From assembly GCF_043196875.1 (NCBI RefSeq), contig NZ_JBEBMX010000002.1:186001-250000 (forward strand): a DNA stretch of 64,000 nt, read 5' to 3'. The notes under the pieces are model-generated. The model was given only the letters and a program-made list of their open reading frames with translations. It ran no database searches and had not been told where the DNA came from. Both the position numbers and the translations under genes were made by a program. This stretch comes from Saccharospirillum sp043196875 (GTDB taxonomy: Bacteria; Pseudomonadota; Gammaproteobacteria; Pseudomonadales; Natronospirillaceae). Below are positions 16,579 through 25,912 of the stretch, one piece after another (within the stretch, counting starts at the first letter, position 1; each line of letters starts with the position of its first letter).

Positions 16579-16854
16579 TTATCCAGGTGTCGGTTTTGTC
16601 GATCGTTTTATGGTGGCGACTACCACCTGATCGTTAATGGCACTGACTGCCGGCACGGATTGATACATCCGATATTTCAGTCGTTGATATTCAACCGAAT
16701 TGCGGGTGTTTATTTTCATCACATAGTCGTTATCACCAAAGACAAAATAACAGTCAGCGATTGCCTGTTCCTGCCGCACGAACGTCTCCAGCGAGCTGGG
16801 ATCATAGCCGCGTTCGCGGCTCAGTGAGACGTACCAAAAAGCTTCAAGAATCAT
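16579..16854 (-). CDS. Stand-alone Lrp/AsnC ligand-binding (RAM) domain
   Basis: 91 residues that match only the C-terminal RAM (AsnC_trans_reg) domain of Lrp-family regulators: FWYVSLSRERGYDPSSLETF, then ADCYFVFGDNDYVMKINT, the characteristic 'cy.v.GdyDy.lki' strand, then VSAINDQVVVATIKRS. There is no helix-turn-helix in front of it. The ATG follows a GAGG by 8 nt, 17 bp after rnk, so the two genes form a unit. Stand-alone RAM domains bind amino acids and can modulate full Lrp proteins or act alone. Confidence 0.75.
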   Translation of the reverse strand: MILEAFWYVSLSRERGYDPSSLETFVRQEQAIADCYFVFGDNDYVMKINTRNSVEYQRLKYRMYQSVPAVSAINDQVVVATIKRSTKPTPG

Positions 16855-16871
16855 GGTCTTGCCTCTTGGTA

Positions 16872-17279
16872 TCAGCGATGCAAATGGCCGTCGCGCTCGG
16901 GTTGATAGTGAATCTGGTGCAAGGTGATGGTGTGTGCTTCATCGCCATCCGGCGCTGTGCTTAACGTCTCGCCCAGCCGTGCGCCGAGCAGCGCTGTTCC
17001 AATGGGTGAAAACACCGACAGCGTCGACTGAATGTCATTTGCTTCGCGGGGATAAACCAGCGTCAGATTGAAATGTTTCCCCGATGGCGACAGGGAGAAT
17101 TCAACGATGGAATTCATGCTGACCCGATCGGCTGGCATCTCGCAGGGTTTGACATAGGTGGCATTGGCCAGCTTGTACTGCAGTCCGGACAAATTCTGGA
17201 TAAGGTTTTTCGGTGTTGAGTCGAGCAGTGTCTCCAGGCGTTCGCAATCCAGAGACGAAAGAATCAGTTCTGTGTTCAT
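16872..17279 (-). CDS. rnk: Rnk-type GreA/GreB-fold nucleoside diphosphate kinase regulator
   Basis: 135 residues. The C-terminal half carries the FKBP-like GreA/GreB domain: SMNSIVEFS, LTLVYPREANDIQSTLSVFSP, and IGTALLGARLGE, which are the hallmark segments of Rnk. The N-terminal coiled coil is short (LDCERLETLLDS), as in Rnk rather than GreA/B. It binds RNA polymerase and competes with Gre factors in the studied homologue, with an effect on nucleoside diphosphate kinase levels. The start at 17279 has AAGGTG upstream. 17280-17572 contains no further gene that I can support. Confidence 0.88.
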   Translation of the reverse strand: MNTELILSSLDCERLETLLDSTPKNLIQNLSGLQYKLANATYVKPCEMPADRVSMNSIVEFSLSPSGKHFNLTLVYPREANDIQSTLSVFSPIGTALLGARLGETLSTAPDGDEAHTITLHQIHYQPERDGHLHR

Positions 17280-17572
17280 AACCACACCTTGCGATCTTGT
17301 TGTCACAATAAAATGGCGTCATCCCGTTCGAGCAAAGACGGGCACTGTGAGTTTTTCAGCAATGAACTGGCCGGACAGCGAGAAACCGCCCGGCTTAGAT
17401 GGGGAAGGTGAGCGAGGTTTTGTGGTGTGGCTGGGCCAGGGGGTTAATCATGGCAATCAATAAACAGGTCGCGTGGGATGCTTAAACCCTAGTGTAGCCT
17501 GTGGGTAAAAGCAAGGCAGCCCTGTGGTCTGCTAATATCGCCAGCTTGGTTATTTTTTCGGTCGATACCCTA

Positions 17573-18052
17573 ATGATGAGCAGTAAAGACAGTCAGCCTG
17601 TTGACGTCACCATCACCCCGGCTACAACGGCCGATATTCCCGATCTGGATGCCATTGCCGATGCGGCGCATCAGCACCAAATATATCCATTGCTGTCGGC
17701 CGCAGGCGTCGAAACATTGGAGCAGCAGCGATCCAGGCGCTGGCAGAGGCCGTTGAATGACGACGGTTTCGGAGCGCTTAAGGCGACGCTCGGTGATGGT
17801 ACGGTTGGCTATATTCGCTGGCGTGACGATTATTTTGTGTTTGCGCTTTATGTGGCGCTGGACCATCAAGGCCAGGGTATCGGGCGTCAGTTATTGGATG
17901 CCATGCTGGCGCAATGCCCGGCGACAGACATTCATTTGCGTTCTTCCATTAACGCCGTCGGTTTTTATCAACGCTATGGTTTTGTGGCAGAAGGTGATGA
18001 AGCGGTTATAGACGGCATCCGCTTTGTGCCGATGGTGTACCGCCATCGTTAA
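17573..18052 (+). CDS. GNAT-family N-acetyltransferase
   Basis: About 159 residues. The GNAT fold is shown by the N-terminal VTITPATTADIPDLDAIAD and by the acetyl-CoA binding segment ALDHQGQGIGRQLLDAML (the Q/RxxGxG/A motif). SSINAVGFYQRYGFVAEGDE is the standard C-terminal helix-strand. ATG at 17573 or 17576 is preferred over a GTG further up, since the extra residues do not fit the fold. The substrate (small molecule or protein N-terminus) is not predictable. Its last 4 bp overlap the convergent binding-protein gene. Confidence 0.85.
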   Translation: MMSSKDSQPVDVTITPATTADIPDLDAIADAAHQHQIYPLLSAAGVETLEQQRSRRWQRPLNDDGFGALKATLGDGTVGYIRWRDDYFVFALYVALDHQGQGIGRQLLDAMLAQCPATDIHLRSSINAVGFYQRYGFVAEGDEAVIDGIRFVPMVYRHR

Positions 18053-18756
18053 AGCGCGGCTTCCAGTTCAAGTCGAAAATTCCGGTGGATGCTTTCCAGG
18101 TATCCCGATGCTGTCCAGTCTTCCAGCACGGCGGTCAAGGGTGCGACCAGATGCTGATGCCGTTGGTGCAGGTAGTGATAGACCGGTACTTCGGCCAGTA
18201 CCGGGCCAATGGCGTGCGTATTTGTCAGGCCGCTGTCGTTAATGATGCCCAGGCCCTCGGTGTAGGGCAGCAGGACCAGATCGAGGCGTTGCCGGTCGAC
18301 CATGCGCATCATCTGCTTTGGATTGTTGATAGCCACGAAGCTGAGGTCGTTAGGCAGTGCCGCGCGAGCGTCATTGTCAATGATGCCTCTGAGCACACCC
18401 AGCGTGAGGCCGGCAGGCAGTGGCCACTCAAGATCGTCGCGGCTGGTAAACAGACGCAGTCTGACGGCGGTAATCGGCACCGGCAGGCGGATAAATTCAG
18501 CCTGGGTTCGTTCCAGCCCTTCGGGATAGACAATGATGGCGTCGACCTTCTGTTGTGACAGCATCATCGCCTGACGTGGTGCTGGAACGGCCAGGGTGGC
18601 AACCTCGACACCCACTTGCCGGTAGAGTTCTTCAATCAGTGGAATGCCGATTTTGTTATAACTGGATTCCGGCAAGGTGACGACTGTCAGAGGTTCTGCC
18701 AGGGCCGTGGTGGTCAGCAACAGGAGAGTCAACCCATACAGAAGGCGGTGCAACAT
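18049..18756 (-). CDS. Periplasmic solute-binding protein, family 3-like
   Basis: 235 residues from MLHRLLYGLTLLLLTTTALA, a clear signal peptide; AGGAACG precedes this ATG. The mature part follows the two-lobe extracellular binding-protein pattern: LTVVTLPESSYNKIGIPLIEELYRQVGVEV at the start, VDAIIVYPEGLERT, then the hinge and second lobe (LTLGVLRGIIDNDARAAL). No permease or ATPase genes adjoin, so it may act as a sensor input or with a distant transporter. It is divergent from the EAL gene at 18966, and a shared regulatory region is possible. Confidence 0.8.
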   Translation of the reverse strand: MLHRLLYGLTLLLLTTTALAEPLTVVTLPESSYNKIGIPLIEELYRQVGVEVATLAVPAPRQAMMLSQQKVDAIIVYPEGLERTQAEFIRLPVPITAVRLRLFTSRDDLEWPLPAGLTLGVLRGIIDNDARAALPNDLSFVAINNPKQMMRMVDRQRLDLVLLPYTEGLGIINDSGLTNTHAIGPVLAEVPVYHYLHQRHQHLVAPLTAVLEDWTASGYLESIHRNFRLELEAAL

Positions 18757-18965
18757 CCGGCGTTCCTGAGGTTTTGAATCGGTGTACACAGAAGTCTAGT
18801 CGCCGCTGAGGGGTTTTGCTGTCATCGAACCGTCATAAAATCTTCATAGACTGCGCGCCACGATACTCCGGGACGACGCGGTCATAACGGCCGTCGTCGC
18901 CAGGACGATTCCTCCTCGATTCGAGCGTGGTTAAAGGCCACGGTTGTCGGTGGTTCGAGAGCAAA

Positions 18966-20603
18966 ATGCCCCTGCATTTACGTTGGAAAGACAGTTTAAC
19001 GGACCGTTGGACCTGGCTGGTCAGCCTGATGTTGATGGTGATTCCGGTTACGCTGGTCTGTTTATTGATGTTGTCGACGGTACGCAGCCATCAGGCCGAT
19101 CAGGCCAGAGAGACTTCGCTGGCGGTGCTGGCTGATCTGGATATCCTGCTCGACCACGTCAACGGCAGTTTGATCAATCTGCAACTCGATAACAGCGCCG
19201 GCTGCTCTGTTGAACGTCGTCAGATGATGCAGCGGGAGGCCTATGGCCTGCCGGGTATCGAGGGCTTTTTGCGCATCAATGCGGGCTACCGTCTGGTCTG
19301 CACCAGTTGGGGAGCTTTGGACCAAGCGCAACCTTTAACCGCACTGCGCGACGGCCTGGGCCTGCATCTGTCGCTGGAGCGCTATATCCCGGTGGTAGAG
19401 CGTCCCGGACTGTTGATCTACCGCTGGGATGCCCGGGGCGTGGCCACGGCGGCAGTGCTGTCTTCGGCGGCGTTGCGACAGCTGTTCGACCGCGTCCGTC
19501 AAGCCAATGAAGCCATCATGATTGGTCACCGCGATCAACGTCGACCGCTGCTGGTTGAAGGCGCTATATCGTCACTCAATCGCCAGGCGGCGGAAGCCGT
19601 GCTGGAGCGCAATGACACCCTGATCGAAACTGCTTTAAGCCCACATGCACGCCTGGTGCAGGTGCGCTCCAGTCAGGATGCCAAGCTCAGTGTGTCACTT
19701 ATTTATCCGCCGGAAACACTCTGGTCGGTGATCAGACTGGAGCGCTGGGCGGTGTTCAGCATTCTTTTGCTCAGCTGTGCGCTGACCGTGGCCTGGGTGC
19801 TGTTGCGTCGCCATCGTCTGGAACAGGTCAGTCATCAGATTCGTTTAGGGCTGGCACGGCAAGAATTCGAAGCCTGGTTTCAACCCATTGTCGATCTGCA
19901 TTCTGGACAATGGCTGGGTGCGGAAGCCTTGGCACGCTGGCGCCGTAATGGTCAGTTTGTGTTGCCGCCGGTGGAGTTTATTGCCGAGGCCGAAAGCAGC
20001 GATCAGATCCGCCCGCTGACCGCCATCATCGCCTGGCAAAGCTGTGAGTTACTCAATCGGTTGATGCCGCAAGCACCGGATTGCTATATCTCCATCAATG
20101 CGTCGCCACTTGCCTTGGGTGCGCATAGCCAGGAATTCGCCGCTCGACTACAGCGTTATTTTCCGGCGTTAAGGCCGCATCATCTGCGTGTGGAAATGAC
20201 CGAATCGGCGCTCGATCCCGGCCATCGGGGTCAGGTGCGCGAGGCGTTGGTTAAACTGGATGCTCTGGGTTGCATCCTTGGCATCGACGACTTTGGCACC
20301 GGTCAGGCCGGTCTCGATTATCTGAGCGACCTGCCGTTTCATTTCCTGAAACTCGATCGCCGCTATGTGCAGGCAATCGGCACCGACAGCATCGATTTCC
20401 GTTTGCTGCAAAGCATTATTCAACTGGCTTGGTCGCTCGACTTAACGCTGGTCGCTGAAGGTGTGGAGACAGAGCAACAAGCCGAATGGTTACGCGCCCA
20501 GGGCGTTAATTACGCCCAGGGCTGGCTCTATGGTAAGCCGATGCCTGCCGATGAATTTTACAGCGCCTTTGTCGCCAATCGACGCCAGCGCAAGGCTGCC
20601 TAG
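18966..20603 (+). CDS. CSS-motif cyclic-di-GMP phosphodiesterase (EAL)
   Basis: About 545 residues. A membrane helix near the N-terminus, a periplasmic CSS-type domain (cysteines in SAGCSVERRQ and RLVCTSWG), a second helix (about 255-278) and a cytoplasmic EAL domain. Catalytic features are present: the EAL itself in GAEALARWRR, ISINASP, ECT-position Glu in VEMTESALD, GIDDFGTGQAGLDYL, and VAEGVETEQQ. It should hydrolyse c-di-GMP. In E. coli homologues the periplasmic disulfide controls activity. There is no GGDEF domain. The upstream intergenic region (18757-18965) is shared with the binding-protein gene. Confidence 0.93.
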   Translation: MPLHLRWKDSLTDRWTWLVSLMLMVIPVTLVCLLMLSTVRSHQADQARETSLAVLADLDILLDHVNGSLINLQLDNSAGCSVERRQMMQREAYGLPGIEGFLRINAGYRLVCTSWGALDQAQPLTALRDGLGLHLSLERYIPVVERPGLLIYRWDARGVATAAVLSSAALRQLFDRVRQANEAIMIGHRDQRRPLLVEGAISSLNRQAAEAVLERNDTLIETALSPHARLVQVRSSQDAKLSVSLIYPPETLWSVIRLERWAVFSILLLSCALTVAWVLLRRHRLEQVSHQIRLGLARQEFEAWFQPIVDLHSGQWLGAEALARWRRNGQFVLPPVEFIAEAESSDQIRPLTAIIAWQSCELLNRLMPQAPDCYISINASPLALGAHSQEFAARLQRYFPALRPHHLRVEMTESALDPGHRGQVREALVKLDALGCILGIDDFGTGQAGLDYLSDLPFHFLKLDRRYVQAIGTDSIDFRLLQSIIQLAWSLDLTLVAEGVETEQQAEWLRAQGVNYAQGWLYGKPMPADEFYSAFVANRRQRKAA

Positions 20604-20610
20604 AACGTCG

Positions 20611-21936
20611 CTACCAACCAATCGCTTCGGGCAACCAGGTTGCCAGACCGGGCAGATTAAACATCACCAGCAAGGCCAATAATTGCAGCAATACAAAGGG
20701 AATGACACCGACATAAATATCGCGGGTGGTAACACCCGGCGGCGCCACGCCTTTGAGAAAGAACAGCGCCCAACCGAAAGGCGGCGTTAAAAACGACATC
20801 TGCAAATTCATCGCGATCAGAATCGATAGCCACACCATGTCGGTGCCGTAGTTGAGAAAAACCGGCAAAAACATCGGCAAGGCAATGTAGGAAATTTCGA
20901 TCCATTCGAGAAAAAATCCAAGCACAAAAAGCAGCGCCATTAAAAAGATCAGCGCGCCTAATTCGCCGCCGGGAACCTGGGCAAACAACGCCTGCACCAT
21001 CTGATCGCCACCGAGTCCGCGAAACGCCAGTGAAAATGGCTGAGCACAGAGCAGGATAAAAAACACCATCGCCGAAATGGTTAAGGTGCCGTGAGTCACA
21101 TCGCGCAATAACGACAATTTTAATCGACCAAATAACGCCGCTATTAAAATCGACCCCAGCGCGCCCATCGACGCCGCTTCGGTCGGCGCCGCGATACCAC
21201 CAACAATAGAACCCAGTACTGCTACCACCAACAGCAGCGGCGGCACTACATTGCGCAGTAACTTTATCGCCAGTTGTTTGGCATTGACCTGGGCACGTTC
21301 CTCTTTGGGAATGGCCGGTACCCAATCGGGTTTAAACACGCCCAGTAATAACAGGTAAGCCATATAAATCAGCGCCAGCACCAGGCCGGGAATAAAGGCC
21401 GCTGCGAACAAAGTGCCGACCGATTCACCGACGATATCGGACAGCAAAATCAGCACTAAACTGGGTGGAATAATTTGCCCCAGAGTACCGGATGCGCAGA
21501 TGGTGCCAGTGGCAACGCTGGGTGCGTAACCGCGACGAATCAGGGACGGTAAAGTGAGCAGACCGACGGTCACCACCGTAGCGCCGACGATGCCGGTGGA
21601 GGCGCCCATCAAGACACCGACCAGAATAATCGCCAACCCCATACCACCGCGCAGTCCGCCCATGGCGGTGCCGATGGTTTCGAGCATGTCTTCGGCGACG
21701 CGCGATTTTTCCAGCATAACGCCCATAAATACAAAGAGTGGAATGGCGAGCAGGGTGTAGTTGGTGACCACCCCGGTTAAACGCGCCGGCATCAGGCTGA
21801 AGAGCAACGGACCGAAACCGATAAAACCGGCAACAAAACCCGACACCGCCAGCGAAATCGCCACCGGAATGCCGATCATCATCATGCCCAGGAAACCGAC
21901 GATCATGCCGATGATTAACCATTCATTACCGGTCAT
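20611..21936 (-). CDS. dctM: TRAP transporter large membrane subunit (DctM)
   Basis: About 441 residues, roughly 12 membrane helices, starting MTGNEWLIIGMIVGFLGMMMIGIPVA. Family signatures are visible: GMVVTNYTLLAIPLFVFMG-like segments, LRGGMGLAIILVGVLMGASTGIVGA, and the C-terminal SFLTPPFGWALFFLKGVAP. It forms the sodium-coupled channel of the TRAP system with DctQ and DctP upstream. The start overlaps dctQ by 11 bp, so the earlier in-frame start was rejected. The convergent EAL gene ends 7 bp away. Confidence 0.95.
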   Translation of the reverse strand: MTGNEWLIIGMIVGFLGMMMIGIPVAISLAVSGFVAGFIGFGPLLFSLMPARLTGVVTNYTLLAIPLFVFMGVMLEKSRVAEDMLETIGTAMGGLRGGMGLAIILVGVLMGASTGIVGATVVTVGLLTLPSLIRRGYAPSVATGTICASGTLGQIIPPSLVLILLSDIVGESVGTLFAAAFIPGLVLALIYMAYLLLLGVFKPDWVPAIPKEERAQVNAKQLAIKLLRNVVPPLLLVVAVLGSIVGGIAAPTEAASMGALGSILIAALFGRLKLSLLRDVTHGTLTISAMVFFILLCAQPFSLAFRGLGGDQMVQALFAQVPGGELGALIFLMALLFVLGFFLEWIEISYIALPMFLPVFLNYGTDMVWLSILIAMNLQMSFLTPPFGWALFFLKGVAPPGVTTRDIYVGVIPFVLLQLLALLVMFNLPGLATWLPEAIGW

Positions 21937-22456
21937 GTTCAGGCTCTCCTGCGGACTGGAATTTGGCCGGTAGTAATTCCGTGATGGCGTGCAAAATATT
22001 GGCGATAGCCTGCAACGCCAGCAACGCAAAACCGAGCGGGATAAAGACTTTTAACAGATAGCGGTAAGGCAACCCACCGGGGTTGGGTGAGCCTTCCATC
22101 ATGCGAAAAGATTGCAGCACATAAGGCAGCGCCAGCTTGGTGATGATGACACCAACAGCAAGCGTTAATAACGCCGCAACTAAGTCGACCAGGGCGCGGC
22201 CGCGCGGACCAAAACGGTCATAAATAAAATCCACTCGAACGTCGGCTTTATGCTTCATGGTATAAGCCAGGCCGAGCAGGGCGATGGGCGAAATCAGATG
22301 CCATTCCAGTTCCTGCAAGGCAACCGGACCGATGGAAAACAGATAACGCAGGATGACATTGGTGGCGACCAAAAAAACCAGGGCCAGCACGCACAGGCGC
22401 GCCAGCCCTCCGAAAGCCTCCACCAGCCATTCAATCAAGGCAATGGCTTGCTTCAT
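21926..22456 (-). CDS. dctQ: TRAP transporter small membrane subunit (DctQ)
   Basis: 176 residues with four membrane helices, the usual DctQ layout. The helix-2 region has VILRYLFSIGPVALQELEWHL, which matches the DctQ signature (the 'R...g.....ee...' motif). The motif KHKADVRVDFIYDRFGPR in the cytoplasmic loop is also typical. Located 39 bp after dctP and overlapping dctM. It stabilises and couples the large subunit; the solute specificity is set by DctP. Confidence 0.93.
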   Translation of the reverse strand: MKQAIALIEWLVEAFGGLARLCVLALVFLVATNVILRYLFSIGPVALQELEWHLISPIALLGLAYTMKHKADVRVDFIYDRFGPRGRALVDLVAALLTLAVGVIITKLALPYVLQSFRMMEGSPNPGGLPYRYLLKVFIPLGFALLALQAIANILHAITELLPAKFQSAGEPEHDR

Positions 22457-22495
22457 AAAACGACTTCCTAGATTTGACGTTGAGAAACGCTAAGT

Positions 22496-23593
22496 TCAGA
22501 CAATATTGAGAAACGGCTTCTCACTCAGTGCCGCCCAGGCCAGATGTTTCTGACGGAAAGCCATAAAGGCGTCGTACACTTGGCGGGTTTGTTCGTCGGC
22601 ATTGGCCATGCTTTCCAACGTGTCGAAAGTGGCCTCTTTCAGGCGCGCGACGATGTCGGCATTGAGTGGCTGGGCGATAACGCCTTCGTTTTCAACCAGA
22701 TCGGTCATGGCTTCGGAGTTAACGCTTTCCGACCAGGACAGACTTTCCAGCACGCCGGCTTGTGACGCCGCGCGGATGATGGCTTTGATGTCATCGGGGA
22801 AGCTGTCCCAAACCTCTTTATTGATCAGCAATTCGGTCAGGTTGGTCGGCTCGTGCCAGCCGGTGGTGTAGTAATATTTGGCGGCGTTATGCAGGCCCAG
22901 ACGACGATCCTGATAGGGGCCGACAAACTCCGCCGCATCAATAACGCCACGTTCCAGCGCCGGGAAAATTTCACCGCCGGGCAGCAACTGCACCGATACA
23001 CCCAGCTCGCTGTATACCTGACCCGCCAGACCCGGGATGCGCATTTTCAGGCCGTTGAAATCGTCGATCGATTCAATCGGTTCGCGGAACCAGCCGGTCA
23101 TCTGCACGCCGGTGTTGCCCATTGGGAAGGCGACCAGACCAAAGGGTTCGTAGAGTTCCTGCCACAATTCCAGGCCGCCGCCATGGTAGATCCAGGCGTG
23201 CATGCCCTGGCTGTTCATACCGAAGGGTACGGTGGTAAAAAACTGAGCCGCTGGAATTTTGCCCGCCCAGTAGTAAGCATTGGCCGCGTTCATTTCCACC
23301 AGACCGGCAGAGACCGCATCGAAACCTTCCAGGGCAGGAATCAATTCACCGGCGGCGAAGTGTTGAATATTCAGACGACCACCGGACATCACGCGCACGC
23401 GCTCGCAAAAATCGGTCGGGCTGCCTGGCCCTTGCACATAGAAGGGTGAACCCGGGCCGTAAGCGTTGGTCATGCGGATATTAAAAGTCGCCGCGGATTC
23501 GGCGCGGGCGATCATGGGTGCGCCCAGTGTCAGACCGGCGCCGCCAGAGGCAGCCAGTGCCGTTTTAAGAAACTTACGTCGATCGGAAGTCAT
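22496..23593 (-). CDS. dctP: TRAP transporter substrate-binding protein (DctP)
   Basis: 365 residues. A twin-arginine-type export signal starts the protein (MTSDRRKFLKTALAASGGA, with cleavage after AEARAES-like residues). The DctP fold follows, with the long connecting helix region and LKMRIPGLAGQVYSELGVSVQLLPGGEIFPALERG, the conserved Arg/Gly patch that binds carboxylates. It resembles the keto-acid-binding (TakP-type) branch more than dicarboxylate DctP (memory-based, not tested). Its neighbours are an Lrp regulator and pobA, so the ligand may be a keto acid or aromatic acid. Confidence 0.92.
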   Translation of the reverse strand: MTSDRRKFLKTALAASGGAGLTLGAPMIARAESAATFNIRMTNAYGPGSPFYVQGPGSPTDFCERVRVMSGGRLNIQHFAAGELIPALEGFDAVSAGLVEMNAANAYYWAGKIPAAQFFTTVPFGMNSQGMHAWIYHGGGLELWQELYEPFGLVAFPMGNTGVQMTGWFREPIESIDDFNGLKMRIPGLAGQVYSELGVSVQLLPGGEIFPALERGVIDAAEFVGPYQDRRLGLHNAAKYYYTTGWHEPTNLTELLINKEVWDSFPDDIKAIIRAASQAGVLESLSWSESVNSEAMTDLVENEGVIAQPLNADIVARLKEATFDTLESMANADEQTRQVYDAFMAFRQKHLAWAALSEKPFLNIV

Positions 23594-23931
23594 GCTAGTG
23601 CCTCATCGGTGATGGCTGGATTGAGAATTAAAGGTTGATTGGCATCCCTGATGAGCGAAATTGCAGCTTCTGTGCCAGCGGACTTTTTGCGCTTAACTGA
23701 TTGAATAATAAAAAGAATTTAGAAATATCGACGCTGAGTTTTATGGTCTGTTAAGAGGCGTCTGACGAGCCCTGTCTGGTCATTAAAAAACGTCATGAAC
23801 ACCAATCATAGGATTGACGGTCGAATGTTTGATGAACCGGCTGGCGCCACGTGCATTTGTCATTTTTTACGGCCTGAAGATGCCAAATGTATGCTTTGCC
23901 ACATTATCGACAGGGCCGGGTGGTGACCGCC
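23594..23931. other. Upstream region of the TRAP operon
   Basis: 338 bp between the lrp-type gene and dctP, more AT-rich than the coding DNA, with several T/A-rich stretches (for example around 23690-23780). It has no supported gene. It must contain the dctP promoter on the minus strand and is a likely target for the adjacent Lrp regulator, but I cannot pick a reliable operator. Confidence 0.5.
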
Positions 23932-24378
23932 CTATAATCGGGCACCACCGCGACGATGTTTGACTCTTTTGAACAGACTTTTGCAATCGATGTAGCTGAT
24001 GTCGGGGTTGTTCAATAAATGGCGGCTGGCGAAATCGGCAAAGGCCTCGCTGTCTTCGGTCAGCGTATGAATATGCAGACTTTGCAGGTCGGACATGATG
24101 TACAGGCTGACCACTTCGGTTTGTTCGGCCAGATGCTCGGCGAGCATTTCGATGCGTGCGGGCAGTACTTTCAGATCGACAAAGGTCGAGACCATCTTGC
24201 CGGTTTTTTCCGGGTTAACCACGGCGGTGAATTTTTCAATAACGCCGCTGTCGACCAGAAACTGAACCCGGCTGCGGGCGTGGGCGCGGGAAACATTCAG
24301 TTGGCGGGCAATGTCGGCAAAGGACAATCGGGCGTCTTTTATTAATAGATTAAGCAGCGCTGCATCGAGAGTGTTCAT
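23932..24378 (-). CDS. Lrp/AsnC-family transcriptional regulator
   Basis: About 148 residues from MNTLDAALLNLLIKDARLSF, preferred over an earlier start that adds an unrelated leader. The winged helix is in the first 60 residues: FADIARQLNVSRAHARSRVQFLVDSGVIEKF, with NVSRAHARSRV as the recognition helix. The RAM domain follows (VSTFVDLKVLP, VSLYIMSDLQSLHIHTLTED). Such regulators usually respond to amino acids or keto acids and control adjacent transport genes. Its position just upstream of the TRAP operon fits that role (inference). Confidence 0.9.
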   Translation of the reverse strand: MNTLDAALLNLLIKDARLSFADIARQLNVSRAHARSRVQFLVDSGVIEKFTAVVNPEKTGKMVSTFVDLKVLPARIEMLAEHLAEQTEVVSLYIMSDLQSLHIHTLTEDSEAFADFASRHLLNNPDISYIDCKSLFKRVKHRRGGARL

Positions 24379-24544
24379 CGGTGGGTAACCTCGAAACCAT
24401 GGACCCCGAAGGAGAGGCGATAAGCGCAGCAACTAGCAGGCCAGTTGATCGAGGTGATGCAGTAACGAAGCGTTCGTGCGGTGGGATGGGGAATGCCAGC
24501 GCCGCTGACATTCCCTCGGTCTACATGATTCTCTGAGTCGCGAA

Positions 24545-25726
24545 CTATTCGAGCGCTTCGTAAGGCAGGCCGACGTAATTTTCGGCAATGGTGGTTAAGC
24601 CCGCCTGCGAACTGGTGACGTAATCCAGTTCGGCCTGGGTGATGCGCTGATCGAAATCTTCATCGCCAAAACGATGCAGCATTGAGGTCATCCACCAGGA
24701 AAAACGCTCGGCTTTCCAGATGCGGCGCAGGCAGATTTCGGAATATTTTTCCAGCAAATCGGCGCGGCCGTCTTTGTAGGTGGCGGTCAAAGCGCGGTAC
24801 AGCGTACTGACATCGCTGGCCGCCAGGTTCAAACCTTTGGCGCCAGTGGGCGGCACAATATGAGCGGCGTCGCCAACCAAAAACAGGTTGCCGAATTTCA
24901 TCGGCTCGGCAACAAAAGAACGCAGCGGTGCGATGCTTTTTTCGATCGACGGACCGGTGATCAGTTTTTCGGCGGTTTCCGGCGGCAGGCGTTTTTTCAG
25001 CTCGTCCCAGAAGCGTTCGTCCGACCAGTCTTCGACTTTTTCATCCTGCGGCACCTGGACGTAGTAACGACTGCGCGTGGCCGAACGCATGGAGCACAGC
25101 GCAAAACCGCGGTCGTGTTTGGCGTAGATCAATTCGTCCGAGACCGGTGGCGTGTCTGACAAAACGCCGAGCCAGCCAAAGGGATAAACGCGTTCGAAAG
25201 TTTTCAGTTTGTCCTGCGGTACTGATTTGCGCGAGATGCCGTGAAAACCATCGCAACCGGCGATGTAATCGCACGCCAAAGTGACCGTTTCGCCGTTTTT
25301 GCGGAAGCTGACGGTGGGGGCGTCGGAATAGAAATCGTGCGGCTGCACATCGCTGGCTTCGTAGATGGTGGTGAGGCCAGCGGCGGCGCGGGCGTCCATC
25401 AGGTCTTTGGTGACTTCGGTCTGGCCGTACACCATAACGGTGTCGCCGCCGGTCAGGCCGGCGAGATCAACGCGCACTTTCTTGCCGTTGAACGCCAGGA
25501 AGACGCCTTCGTGGACATCGCCTTCGCGGTCCATACGTTCGCTGGCACCGGCTTCGCGTACCAGATCAACCATGCCCTGTTCGAGCACGCCGGCGCGAAT
25601 ACGACCGAGCACATAGTCCTGGCTGCGCTGTTCGATGATGACGTTGTCGATGCCCTGTTGGTGCAGTAACTGACCGAGCAACAGGCCGGATGGACCGGAG
25701 CCAATAATGGCGACTTGAGTTTTCAT
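24545..25726 (-). CDS. pobA: 4-hydroxybenzoate 3-monooxygenase
   Basis: FAD- and NADPH-dependent hydroxylase converting 4-hydroxybenzoate to protocatechuate, entry to the beta-ketoadipate pathway. 393 residues, the length of Pseudomonas PobA. Seen: N-terminal dinucleotide fold IIGSGPSGLLLGQLLHQ, RIRAGVLEQGMVDLV, GCDGFHGISRKS, and the second FAD motif LFLVGDAAHIVPPTGAKGLN. The start is placed at MKTQVAII with a GGAGG-like site just before. It is divergent from pobR, the expected activator. No protocatechuate genes are in the window. Confidence 0.96.
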   Translation of the reverse strand: MKTQVAIIGSGPSGLLLGQLLHQQGIDNVIIEQRSQDYVLGRIRAGVLEQGMVDLVREAGASERMDREGDVHEGVFLAFNGKKVRVDLAGLTGGDTVMVYGQTEVTKDLMDARAAAGLTTIYEASDVQPHDFYSDAPTVSFRKNGETVTLACDYIAGCDGFHGISRKSVPQDKLKTFERVYPFGWLGVLSDTPPVSDELIYAKHDRGFALCSMRSATRSRYYVQVPQDEKVEDWSDERFWDELKKRLPPETAEKLITGPSIEKSIAPLRSFVAEPMKFGNLFLVGDAAHIVPPTGAKGLNLAASDVSTLYRALTATYKDGRADLLEKYSEICLRRIWKAERFSWWMTSMLHRFGDEDFDQRITQAELDYVTSSQAGLTTIAENYVGLPYEALE

Positions 25727-25898
25727 GGAGGCCTCCACAGATGCCGGCTTGTACAACGCTCCGGCTTTGTTGTTATGGATTTGTTGTTATGGCTTTGTTT
25801 TTCTGGAATTGTCATTTTCATCGATGCGGTGGCGCTTTGAATGGCTAAATCGACCTAATACTTGTACATTTGAAAACTTCTGATGATTTTTTGATCTA

Positions 25899-25912
25899 AG
25901 GAGTCTGCTATC
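25899..25912 (+). promoter_or_regulatory. RBS plus ATC start of pobR
   Basis: AGGAG (25899-25903), a 6-nt spacer and ATC at 25910-25912. The frame is closed by TGA at 25892-25894. No ATG, GTG or TTG lies between that stop and the conserved N-terminal residues VPVFKLYGEHQDWPTPD, so ATC is the best start. Confidence 0.65.
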
